The notes: a model not told the origin generated them from the sequence alone. A DNA stretch of 7,517 nucleotides from Balneolaceae bacterium SMO_bin1 (GCA_003123965.1 NNSL01000403.1:1-7517); one strand, 5' to 3'; shown: positions 1-6,596, counted from the first letter of the stretch. Translations and numbers: made by a program.

Positions 1-1
1 T

Positions 2-778
2 TATGGCACCATGTTTATTTCTGGCGTAGGTGATATTGGAGTAGATGAAGAGCAAAATACGGCATACGCCCCCATCTTTGAAAAAGCGCTCACCAATTCT
101 GGCATAGGATACAGTGATCCAACAATTGGCAAAACCGGCGTCCAACAGTTTGAAAAATCTATCGATCGCACCATAGAGCAACGCAAGGCTGAAGGAATTG
201 AGTATCCAGAACCAAATTTGATTGATATTTGGCAGAAAGTGCTGGTATCACTCGAGCAACTCAACTTGATTGACGGTCCAATTACACAAGAAAAAGCCAT
301 ACGCTTCGCCGTTGAATTTGAATTTATGGCAAATAAAATTTGGCCGGTTCCCAACCTTGCATCCATCTTGAATCAACTGCTCAATTCCGGACTGGCGCTG
401 GGTATCATCTCAAACTCACAATTTTACACGCCTCTTGCTTTTGAAGCACTCATTGGTGTTTCGCCAAGTGAATTCGGTTTCGAAGAAGAGCTGCAAAAAT
501 GGTCGTATAAGCAGGGCATAAAAAAACCCTCCCTGGCATTTTACCGCTCATTTACCGATGAGCTTCAAACAAAAGCATTTGGCCCCGAGAATGTACTGTA
601 CGTTGGCAATGATTTGTTTAAAGATGTGATCCCAGCTCAACAGCTTAATATGAAAACAGCTCTGTATGTTGGTGATCGACGTTCCCTGCGCCACGAGCAA
701 AAGGACTTAAGAAAACCCGAAAATAAACCTGACTTAATTATTGACGAACTGCATCAAATCTCGGAATGCATTTTTTAA
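2..778 (+). CDS. HAD-superfamily hydrolase, 5'-truncated by window edge
   Basis: Haloacid dehalogenase-type hydrolase, probably a cytoplasmic phosphatase; substrate unknown. An ATG at base 11 could be read as the start, but the frame is open to base 2 and reads Y-G-T-M. This matches the end of HAD motif I (D-x-Y-G-T), so the true start and the nucleophilic Asp lie left of the window and the ATG is internal. Counting from that Met: motif II is the Ser in GIISNS (S134), motif III a Lys in GIKKP (171/172), and motif IV VGNDLFKD (D201, D205). The stretch between motifs I and II (about residues 10-125) is helical-looking and would be the cap domain. Tyr at motif I +2, where phosphatases usually have Asp, recalls 2-haloacid dehalogenases. 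It converges on the sugar phosphorylase with a 45-bp gap. The superfamily is secure; the specific activity is not assignable. Confidence 0.88.
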   Translation, partial: YGTMFISGVGDIGVDEEQNTAYAPIFEKALTNSGIGYSDPTIGKTGVQQFEKSIDRTIEQRKAEGIEYPEPNLIDIWQKVLVSLEQLNLIDGPITQEKAIRFAVEFEFMANKIWPVPNLASILNQLLNSGLALGIISNSQFYTPLAFEALIGVSPSEFGFEEELQKWSYKQGIKKPSLAFYRSFTDELQTKAFGPENVLYVGNDLFKDVIPAQQLNMKTALYVGDRRSLRHEQKDLRKPENKPDLIIDELHQISECIF

Positions 779-823
779 CAGGCGTTTATAATTCTGCCCA
801 AACTACTTGATACGGTTTCAAGC

Positions 824-2509
824 TTAAACTCCCATCCGTAAATACGTTTTTTCAGAGACCAGATCTTTGAGCCCGTCATCAGAGATCTTGATTTCACCAA
901 TTTCATCTCGGCCAATTCTTAACTCATCGCCCGATACATTACAAAGCACTAGTATTTGCTGATCACTTTTGGGTGCCGTTCTCAAAAAAGCGAAAATTTT
1001 ATCACCTATCTCCAGCACCTCTTGTTTTGCTGAAGGATGAAACGCTCGCTGCTCTATACGTTTGGCCAAAATGGCGCGATATTCATTAAAAACCTCATAG
1101 TTAATGCGCTCAGGGTCCTCGATCAGGTCAATAAGTTCATCCCATTGCCACTCCCTTCGGTTTATATCTCGCTTGGTTCCGGTTTCGAGCACGCCATCCA
1201 GGTTGTTTTTAGTGGCCATAAAATTATGAAAGTAAATGCCGGGTACACCTTTCAGGCTCAGCGCAATAATTTGCGAGCACATAAACTTTTTCTTTTGCAG
1301 ATCGGTGCGCGGCTGTCCCGGATCTTCAAAAATGTCGAAATACGAAATATTCAGCTCATACGGATTTTCGGTTCCGTCAGCGTTTTGTTTATAGGACACA
1401 AAGCCGCCGCGATTTTTTGTGCTTTTGAGTAAAAAATCAATTTCCTCATCGGGCACTAAACCTTCTATTGGTCGCACGCCAATACCATCATGTGAAGCTG
1501 TAAAATTAAAATAAGTGCAATCTTCGGGCAGCTCGGGTAAGTCAGCCGCCCAGCGACTAAGATACTGCGCGTTTTCTGTGAGAATAGCGTGCAGCAAAAG
1601 CGGCGGCAAGCTAAATTGATAAATCATGTGAGCCTCATCCTGATCACCAAAATAGCTGATGTTTTCTTCAAACGGCACATTGGTTTCGGTAATCAGCGTG
1701 ATGTCAGGATCAACGCACTCAACCACATCCCGAAAAAGCTTTACCACTTGGTGTGTTTCCTCCAAGTGGATGGATTTAGTACCGATTTCCTTCCATAAAT
1801 ATGCGATGGCATCGAGCCGGATTATGCTTATGCCCTTGGAATAGTAAAACAGGAAAATATCCAGAAATTCGAACAGTACATCGGGGTTGGAAAAATCCAG
1901 ATCAACTTGGTCATCACTGAATGTAGTCCATATATGGCGCAGGCCCTGCTCGGTTTGCACCGTTGTTACCAGCGGTGAGCTGCGCGGGCGCGTAACCTTT
2001 GATAAATCGGTACCGGGTTCAACCTCAATGAAGTAATCCTGCCCTGGTGATTCACCCATTTCGTAGTTTTCAAACCAACGGCTGTAGCGCGAAGTGTGAT
2101 TTATGACCAAATCGGCCATTAACTGATACTGTTCAGTCAGGCTTTCAATATCATCCCAGTCCCCGAGATCATCACGAACCTTTTTGTAATCTATGACCGA
2201 AAATCCCGCATCGGACGAGCTTGGAAAAAACGGTAAAATATGAACCGTAGATAAAACGTCTTTCAGGTAGTGATCAAGAAATTTTGCAAGAAGCTGCAGG
2301 CGTGGTGTTTCTTCATCGTCTTGGATAACATCGCCATACGTGATCAATACTGTGTCGTGCTCATCCCAACCGTTTCGTACTTCGGGTGATTTAGCAAGGG
2401 TGAACCCATAAGAAGAAACCACGTTCTGTAACCTCTCTAGTAGCTCGGGGGCTTTTTCTTCGTTGTATAGAATCTTAAATCGCGACTTGATTCTATCGGT
2501 AATATGCAT
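824..2509 (-). CDS. GH13 subfamily 18 sugar phosphorylase, probable glucosylglycerate phosphorylase (GgaP/YcjM-like)
   Basis: A 561-aa cytoplasmic alpha-retaining phosphorylase of the sucrose phosphorylase family. Such enzymes use phosphate to cleave an alpha-glucoside, releasing glucose 1-phosphate plus an acceptor. The (beta/alpha)8 core motifs are all present: DLVINHTS (133-140), nucleophile D233 in RLDAIAYLWKE, acid/base E275 in LITETN, and transition-state stabiliser D341 in FTASHDG. Length is normal for the subfamily and no signal peptide is seen. The AYLWKEIGT..IHL..TH stretch (236-253) resembles E. coli YcjM and other glucosylglycerate phosphorylases more than classical sucrose phosphorylases, which read closer to DAVGYGAKE. 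The acceptor is therefore inferred to be D-glycerate; sucrose, sucrose 6'-phosphate or glucosylglycerol remain possible. The ATG at 2509 has no Shine-Dalgarno sequence. The gene is transcribed away from the sigma-54 activator and converges on the HAD gene. Fold and catalytic residues are confident; substrate is not. Confidence 0.9.
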   Translation of the reverse strand: MHITDRIKSRFKILYNEEKAPELLERLQNVVSSYGFTLAKSPEVRNGWDEHDTVLITYGDVIQDDEETPRLQLLAKFLDHYLKDVLSTVHILPFFPSSSDAGFSVIDYKKVRDDLGDWDDIESLTEQYQLMADLVINHTSRYSRWFENYEMGESPGQDYFIEVEPGTDLSKVTRPRSSPLVTTVQTEQGLRHIWTTFSDDQVDLDFSNPDVLFEFLDIFLFYYSKGISIIRLDAIAYLWKEIGTKSIHLEETHQVVKLFRDVVECVDPDITLITETNVPFEENISYFGDQDEAHMIYQFSLPPLLLHAILTENAQYLSRWAADLPELPEDCTYFNFTASHDGIGVRPIEGLVPDEEIDFLLKSTKNRGGFVSYKQNADGTENPYELNISYFDIFEDPGQPRTDLQKKKFMCSQIIALSLKGVPGIYFHNFMATKNNLDGVLETGTKRDINRREWQWDELIDLIEDPERINYEVFNEYRAILAKRIEQRAFHPSAKQEVLEIGDKIFAFLRTAPKSDQQILVLCNVSGDELRIGRDEIGEIKISDDGLKDLVSEKTYLRMGV

Positions 2510-2543
2510 GCGTTTTCACTTATTAAAATCATATTAAACGCCA

Positions 2544-2573
2544 TAAAGATAAAAAATGGAGAGCCTATGCAAA
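2544..2573 (-). promoter_or_regulatory. candidate Bacteroidota-type promoter for the sugar phosphorylase
   Basis: On the minus strand TTTG (2573-2570) is followed after 18 bases by TATCTTTA (2551-2544). This matches the Bacteroidota -33/-7 consensus TTTG ... TANNTTTG at all but the final base. Transcription would begin near 2537, giving a leader of roughly 28 nt before the ATG at 2509. One arm of an inverted repeat (2561-2568) lies in the spacer, which would suit repression. Inferred from consensus only. Confidence 0.4.
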
Positions 2574-2606
2574 GCCATATTTCCGTGTTGAACCCGCTAT
2601 AGGCTC
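2561..2606. repeat. spaced inverted repeat, possible operator, in the divergent region
   Basis: GAGCCTAT (2561-2568) and its exact reverse complement ATAGGCTC (2599-2606) are separated by 30 bases. With a one-base bulge the pairing extends by GC/GC. The left arm falls between the two candidate promoter boxes of the phosphorylase; the right arm lies upstream of them. This could be two operator half-sites brought together by looping, or a hairpin. Function is not established. Confidence 0.4.
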
Positions 2607-2697
2607 ATTTTATTTAAACCATCAACCCGATTTCAGTTATGTATCTATCTGCCATTTTGTTACTTTTAGGATTACGAAAAAAGTATTGTAAAGCCCT

Positions 2698-2710
2698 TTA
2701 GAGTCTCTAA
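2698..2710. promoter_or_regulatory. 13-bp palindrome abutting the activator start codon
   Basis: TTAGAG-T-CTCTAA is a perfect 6+1+6 palindrome ending two bases before the ATG at 2713, in the place a ribosome-binding site would occupy. No Shine-Dalgarno sequence is present. It could be an autoregulatory operator or a weak occluding hairpin; chance is also possible. Confidence 0.3.
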
Positions 2711-2712
2711 GT

Positions 2713-4029
2713 ATGGATCGCGAAGCATTTCAGGAACGGTTTGGCATTATTGGTGAATCCACTGCCATTAAACAGGTTGTTGATAAGGTTATGCAGGTGG
2801 CCCAAACCGATATTACTATTCTGCTGCAGGGCGAAAGCGGCGTTGGCAAAGATATTACTGCCAGGGCTATTCATGGGGTCAGCCAGCGCAAACACAACGA
2901 TCTGGTGATTGTAAACTGTGGCGCTATTCCCGAGGGTATCATCGAAAGCGAACTGTTCGGCCACGAAAAAGGATCGTTTACCGGTGCTCATGAATCGCGC
3001 GAGGGCTATTTTGAGAAGGCCAACGGCGGCACCATTTTTCTCGATGAAATCGGTGATACGCCCAAAAATGTGCAAGTTAAACTGCTGCGTGTACTGGAAT
3101 CAGGGGAATATTTCCGTGTAGGTTCCAGCCAGGTTCGGGAAACCGACGTGCGCGTAATTGCGGCCACGAACAAGAATCTTTGGGAGCATGTGCAGGACGG
3201 TTCATTCCGCGAAGACCTATATTACCGGCTTGATACGGTAAAAATTAAACTTCCACCCCTGCGCGAGCGGCCCGATGATGTAATGCCCATTTTTCGAAAG
3301 TTTGTAACCGAGTTTTCAGCCAAGTACGATTCGGTATTCAAAGGTTTTTCTGATGATGCTAAAGAGCTGCTGGCTTCCTACCGCTGGCCTGGTAACGTTC
3401 GCGAACTTCGCAACGTAGCCGAGCAACTGGTAGTGCTCGAAAAATCGCAGTTTATTGATACAGACACGCTGCGAAAGTATTTAAAGGGACGACAGCATAC
3501 TGGTTCTGCAGACAACCTTCCTGTATTGCTTAAAGACAAAGAAAAAAAACAGGAACAAACCGGGGAATCTTTTGGCCAAGGCGACCAAGAACTTATTTAC
3601 AAAGCGTTGGTTGAGCTGAGAAATGATATGGGCGATTTAAAGAAAATGCTGGGCACTTTTCTGTACTCAACCTTCTCGGGAGGCAACATGAAAGCGCTTC
3701 CCAAAAACATTCAGGATGAAGTACAGAACAATGACATTGAAGACTTCAATCTTGATGTGGAACCGCAGCCTACCCCCTCAGCCAATAATTCAAAGGATGC
3801 GCCCTCCTACACCGAGGCTAATATTGAAGAGGATGAGCAAGATAAAGCAAGTGAAATTTTTAGTGAGTTATTCCAGGGCGATACCATTCCATCCATAGAA
3901 AAAACCGAGCAATTTTTGATCGAGCAGTCCCTCGAAAAGTTTGACGGTAACCGGCGAAAAGCATCAGAAGCACTGGGTATAAGCGAGCGCACCCTATATC
4001 GCAAACTTGATCAATATGGGTTGCAATAG
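2713..4029 (+). CDS. sigma-54-dependent enhancer-binding protein (AAA+ activator, Fis-type HTH), no sensory domain
   Basis: A 438-aa transcription activator that would bind upstream DNA and use ATP hydrolysis to remodel RNA polymerase-sigma-54. The AAA+ domain begins almost at the N terminus: Walker A GESGVGKD (40-47), sigma-54-contacting loop GSFTGA (87-92, a variant of GAFTGA), Walker B GGTIFLDEIG (105-114), arginine-finger region REDLYYR (166-172), and sensor II WPGNVRELRN (225-234). A Fis-type helix-turn-helix occupies about 412-432 (RRKASEALGISERTLYRKL). Between them is a long linker (about 262-392) with a short helical piece (YKALVELRNDMGDLKKML) followed by an acidic, Pro/Asn-rich low-complexity stretch. 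There is no receiver, GAF or PAS domain, so activity is probably set by abundance or a partner protein. The start is fixed by an in-frame stop at 2689 and no earlier start codon. lptE follows 4 bp after the stop, so the two are almost certainly co-transcribed. This pairing recurs in Bacteroidota from general knowledge. Targets are unknown. Confidence 0.93.
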   Translation: MDREAFQERFGIIGESTAIKQVVDKVMQVAQTDITILLQGESGVGKDITARAIHGVSQRKHNDLVIVNCGAIPEGIIESELFGHEKGSFTGAHESREGYFEKANGGTIFLDEIGDTPKNVQVKLLRVLESGEYFRVGSSQVRETDVRVIAATNKNLWEHVQDGSFREDLYYRLDTVKIKLPPLRERPDDVMPIFRKFVTEFSAKYDSVFKGFSDDAKELLASYRWPGNVRELRNVAEQLVVLEKSQFIDTDTLRKYLKGRQHTGSADNLPVLLKDKEKKQEQTGESFGQGDQELIYKALVELRNDMGDLKKMLGTFLYSTFSGGNMKALPKNIQDEVQNNDIEDFNLDVEPQPTPSANNSKDAPSYTEANIEEDEQDKASEIFSELFQGDTIPSIEKTEQFLIEQSLEKFDGNRRKASEALGISERTLYRKLDQYGLQ

Positions 4030-4033
4030 CATC

Positions 4034-4564
4034 ATGAAGCCATTATTTAAGCAGACCATATTTACTCGATTTTTGTGCCTAGTACTATCTTCTTTTTTGC
4101 TGACGGGCTGCGTTTCATACAGTTTCACCGGCACTTCAATTCCCGAGGGCGTCAATACCATTTACATTCCATTTTTTGCAGATCAGTCTTCGGGTGATGT
4201 TGCGAACCTCAGTGATCGGCTTAATGAAGCTCTCATAAACCGTTTTGTAAATCAGAGTCGTCTGCAGCTTGCCAGCAATCAGGGCAACGCCGATGCCGTT
4301 TTAGAAGGTGCCATTGTATCTTACAATGATTCCCCCTTCAGCGTTACCGGTGATGAGCAAGCCGACCAGAATAGAGTGCAAATTCAGGTGCAAGGCACTT
4401 TTCAATATGTTGACCAAGAGGAAGCCGAGTGGACAAAAACATTCCAGGGCTCATCAACCTATGACCCCAACGAGAATCCAATTGAGGGTGAAAATAATGC
4501 CGCTCAAGAAGCTCTTGAGCAAATTGCGAATAATATGTTTAACGATGCCGTAAGCGGATGGTAA
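4034..4564 (+). CDS. lptE: LPS-assembly lipoprotein LptE (Bacteroidota type)
   Basis: Outer-membrane lipoprotein that plugs and stabilises the LptD translocon, which inserts lipopolysaccharide into the outer leaflet. From the ATG at 4034 the protein is 176 aa. It has a basic, hydrophobic lipoprotein signal (1-25) and a lipobox FLLTGC with the lipidated Cys at 26, followed by the family-typical start of the mature chain, YSFTGTSIPEGVNTIYIPFF. Helical DRLNEALINRF (61-71), alternating beta-strand segments (about 87-140) and the C-terminal FNDAVSGW also fit the family. TTG 4007 and ATG 4016 are possible earlier starts, but they overlap the activator gene and would spoil the signal peptide, so 4034 is preferred. 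It sits 4 bp downstream of the activator and probably depends on that gene's promoter. No Shine-Dalgarno sequence is apparent. Confidence 0.88.
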   Translation: MKPLFKQTIFTRFLCLVLSSFLLTGCVSYSFTGTSIPEGVNTIYIPFFADQSSGDVANLSDRLNEALINRFVNQSRLQLASNQGNADAVLEGAIVSYNDSPFSVTGDEQADQNRVQIQVQGTFQYVDQEEAEWTKTFQGSSTYDPNENPIEGENNAAQEALEQIANNMFNDAVSGW

Positions 4565-4620
4565 CTGATCAAATAGAATTCACACATTCACCTAACAGCC
4601 AGTATACGAATCAATAAGAT

Positions 4621-5253
4621 ATGCAAGACCTTCCCTTTGCCATACCGGAATCGCTTGCTACCTATTTGGTACAATTTGAATCTGCACCGGAAAAAACAAT
4701 TCGCAGACTAAAAAAGCAGCTTTCCAAACGCGGACCCGATCCCGTAGCGTATTTTTTGCTCGGTTGGTTTTATCATCAGCGAGAAGAAAATGACAAGGCA
4801 CTAGATTGTGCCTTGAAAGCCAAAACCTTTGCCCCCGGCAGCCCGTTTTTTAACAAAGTGCACTACTATTTCTCTCACCCCGAACTCTTTAACGCTTGGC
4901 AATCTCAATCAAACAAGCGCAGCCAACCGAAAAAGTCTATCGCAGCCTCCGGCGCCGACCCAATTACAGATTTGAATAAGCTTATCGAACGGCTATCGGC
5001 AATGGAATCTAAGCGCATTAATAAAAACGAGGCTTCGGGCTCCAAAACGGGCAATCACGACACCACTGATTATGATGATGTTGATAATATTGTATCAGAG
5101 ACGCTGGCAAAGATTCATGAGCAGCAGGGGAAAATAGAAGCCGCAATCAATACCTATGGGAAACTAAAAAAACGTCGCCAGGGAAAACGTGAGTATTACG
5201 ATGGAGAAATTGAACGGCTCAAAAAAATACAGAAAGACAAAGATTCATCTTAG
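4621..5253 (+). CDS. TPR-repeat protein, hypothetical, downstream of lptE
   Basis: A 210-aa soluble protein with no signal peptide or membrane segment; its specific function is not recognised. Two tetratricopeptide-like helical hairpins are visible. One is at about 40-73 (PVAYFLLGWFYHQREENDKALDCALKA..., with the usual Gly/Tyr/Ala spacing), the other at about 156-190 (ETLAKIHEQQGKIEAAINTYGKL). They are joined by a polar, charged linker (about 95-155) that looks disordered. The C terminus is Lys-rich. TPR domains normally act as protein-docking scaffolds. The gene is 56 bp after lptE on the same strand with no obvious terminator or promoter between, so it is likely the third gene of the activator-lptE operon. 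The ATG at 4621 lacks a clear Shine-Dalgarno sequence. Its last 4 bp overlap the 3' end of the opposing hydrolase gene. Confidence 0.8.
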   Translation: MQDLPFAIPESLATYLVQFESAPEKTIRRLKKQLSKRGPDPVAYFLLGWFYHQREENDKALDCALKAKTFAPGSPFFNKVHYYFSHPELFNAWQSQSNKRSQPKKSIAASGADPITDLNKLIERLSAMESKRINKNEASGSKTGNHDTTDYDDVDNIVSETLAKIHEQQGKIEAAINTYGKLKKRRQGKREYYDGEIERLKKIQKDKDSS

Positions 5254-5885
5254 GCCCGCACAAACGGGTTAGCAGTTTTTTCGTGTCCAATAGTTGTTTT
5301 AGGACCATGTCCCGGGTAAACGGTGGTACTTTCCGGCAGGGAAAATAATTGCTCGCGAATTGATTTTTTCAGCACATCCATACTGCCCTTGTATAAATCT
5401 GTGCGGCCCACTCCTTCTCGAAAAAGGGCATCACCGGCAATTACGATATCATTTTCTTCATTGTATAGCGAAACATGATCAGGTGCGTGGCCGGGTGTAT
5501 ATCGTACGTCAAATGTAAAAGAAGCAATTTGCCAATTTTTTTGTACCGGCAAATTTTCGGGTTCAAAATCGAAACCATTTACACGAAACCCGAACATTTG
5601 GGCCTGTGAAGCAAAATTATTCCACAGATGTCGATCGGTGTCGTTCAAATATACCGGAACCTCGTACGCCTCAAGCACGCGATGCAAGCCCAGCACATGA
5701 TCTACGTGCGCGTGCGTTAACAATACTGCTTTAAGCGTGGCCCCGGCTTCATCGAGCTTTTGTTGAAAGGCATTAAATTCTGACTGCTCATTAAAGCCCG
5801 GATCAACAACGAGAGCGTCTTCATTGTTAATCAACAAATAGGTGTTCTCGGCAAATGGGCCTACAGTAAAAGAATACAAGTTCAT
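5250..5885 (-). CDS. metallo-beta-lactamase-fold hydrolase, glyoxalase-II/YcbL-like
   Basis: A 211-aa cytoplasmic binuclear metal hydrolase. Metal ligands expected for the fold are all visible: H58, H60, D62, H63 (THAHVDH), H133 (PGHAPDH), D152 (AGDALF) and H193 (YPGHGP). The glyoxalase-II-like signatures GRTDL (160-164) and TTIGHE..NPF (197-208) place it with YcbL-type single-domain enzymes, which resemble hydroxyacylglutathione hydrolase but lack its C-terminal substrate-binding domain. The natural substrate is therefore uncertain; a thioester or a persulfide-type compound would be conceivable. The ATG at 5885 is chosen because MNLYSFTVGPFAENTYLL matches the family N terminus. A GTG at 5903 and an ATG at 5897 are in frame but would add only a few non-conserved residues and approach the upstream hairpin. 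It lies downstream of rpmE on the same strand, 74 bp away with a hairpin between. It converges on the TPR gene with a 4-bp overlap. Confidence 0.9.
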   Translation of the reverse strand: MNLYSFTVGPFAENTYLLINNEDALVVDPGFNEQSEFNAFQQKLDEAGATLKAVLLTHAHVDHVLGLHRVLEAYEVPVYLNDTDRHLWNNFASQAQMFGFRVNGFDFEPENLPVQKNWQIASFTFDVRYTPGHAPDHVSLYNEENDIVIAGDALFREGVGRTDLYKGSMDVLKKSIREQLFSLPESTTVYPGHGPKTTIGHEKTANPFVRA

Positions 5886-5904
5886 AGCAAATCCCATAAA
5901 CACA

Positions 5905-5931
5905 AATTGCCAAGCACGCGGCCTGGCAATT
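5905..5931 (-). terminator. hairpin between rpmE and the hydrolase, possible weak terminator
   Basis: AATTGCCA (5905-5912) and TGGCAATT (5924-5931) form a perfect 8-bp stem. After one mismatch GC/GC can pair, leaving a 5-nt loop. Read on the minus strand it lies 28 bp after the rpmE stop and is followed by TGTGTTTATGGG, a poor U-tract. It could terminate or attenuate rpmE transcription, or act as an RNA-processing stem. On the plus strand no U-tract follows. Confidence 0.45.
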
Positions 5932-5959
5932 CGTAATTAAATAGATAAGTGTAAAACGC

Positions 5960-6175
5960 TTAGTTGTCTTTTCCGTATCGCTTGTTGAAACGGTCGATGC
6001 GGTCAGCTTTTTTCTGAAGCTTCAGATTATCGGTATAGAAAGGGTGATTTTTTGAATCTACCTCGCTTTTATATACGCCGTCGTTCGTGTTCATGGTACT
6101 GCGCGTTGTGAATTCTGTACCGTCGCTCAGCACAACTGTAATTTCCTTGTATTCAGGATGAATTCCGTCTTTCAT
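5960..6175 (-). CDS. rpmE: 50S ribosomal protein L31, zinc-free (C-minus) form
   Basis: A 71-aa protein of the large ribosomal subunit that helps bridge to the small subunit. The family N terminus KDGIHPEYKEITVVLSDGT and the TRST motif (24-27), HPFYT (44-48) and the C-terminal RFNKRYG (62-68) are clear. Length and C-terminal motif fit the short (type A-like) L31 rather than the longer type B. There is no cysteine anywhere, so the zinc-binding CxxC pair of C-plus L31 proteins is absent and this is the zinc-independent form. The start at 6175 is the conserved Met and has an A-rich leader with no Shine-Dalgarno sequence. A strong candidate promoter (6210-6240) lies between it and the ATPase gene, so it can be transcribed independently; a hairpin follows its stop codon. 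Confidence 0.93.
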   Translation of the reverse strand: MKDGIHPEYKEITVVLSDGTEFTTRSTMNTNDGVYKSEVDSKNHPFYTDNLKLQKKADRIDRFNKRYGKDN

Positions 6176-6209
6176 TTTTCTAATTCTTTATTTGATCATT
6201 ATTAGAGCG

Positions 6210-6240
6210 CAAATATACGGCTATCGTAATCTATTTTCAA
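6210..6240 (-). promoter_or_regulatory. Bacteroidota-type promoter of rpmE
   Basis: On the minus strand TTG (6240-6238) is followed by a 20-base spacer and TATATTTG (6217-6210), an exact match to the -7 consensus TANNTTTG. Start of transcription is expected near 6205, giving a roughly 30-nt leader to the ATG at 6175. It starts 5 bp beyond the ATPase stop codon. This is the best promoter match noticed in the window and supports the lineage call. Confidence 0.65.
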
Positions 6241-6592
6241 TTAATTACTGATCTAAATCGCTGAAGTCATCCAGGTCTCCAACCGACCCCAGCATACTAC
6301 CGAGCATATCGCTATAGGTACGCGCTGTTTGCTTGTCTTCTTTACCAAGCATTGAATGTTGATGCAGTCCCTCAATAACGGTATCCATCATGGTTAGGGT
6401 TTCTTCCTCGTTTAAATCAGGCTGATACTGCTGCACAAATTGCTTCAGCCCATTCACACTGTTCAAAGCCGTAGCATACGCATCGCGGCTCATTTTATCA
6501 TCAATTTCAAGTGAGTTGCCGTCGGCGAACCAGTCTAATACTGACTGATAGGCATTGTCTTCTTCCTGCTTTTTTTGCTTCTGCGGATCAGG

Positions 6593-6596
6593 AAAA
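6593..6596 (-). other. frameshift site 2 in the AAA+ ATPase (T4 run on coding strand)
   Basis: The coding strand reads CAA TTT TCC TGA, ending the frame. Removing one T gives CAA TTT CCT GAT CCG (Q-F-P-D-P) and joins directly to 33 open codons leading into the segment at 6493. Confidence 0.8.

Noticed and set aside
4..21. TGGCAC-N5-TTATT as a sigma-54 -24/-12 promoter
   Set aside because: It lies inside HAD coding sequence and lacks the GC of the -12 element.
806..822. CTTGA/TCAAG stem in the 45-bp gap between the HAD gene and the phosphorylase, as a bidirectional terminator
   Set aside because: Only a 5-bp stem with a 7-nt loop and no proper U-tract on either strand.
2656..2691. Promoter of the sigma-54 activator (TTTG at 2656, TATTGTAA at 2684)
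   Set aside because: The spacer is 24 bases and the -7 box fits poorly; no convincing promoter could be fixed.
4007..4033. Earlier lptE starts (TTG 4007, ATG 4016)
   Set aside because: They overlap the activator gene and put a polar extension before a well-formed lipoprotein signal peptide that begins at 4034.
6179..6206. TCTAAT/ATTAGA pairing in the rpmE leader as a ribosomal-protein autoregulatory element
   Set aside because: The stem is 6 bp, AT-rich, with a 16-nt loop; too weak and likely by chance.
6245..6493. Stand-alone 82-aa hypothetical gene
   Set aside because: The frame is open upstream for 33 more codons and fuses to the ATPase after deleting one T, so its Met is internal.
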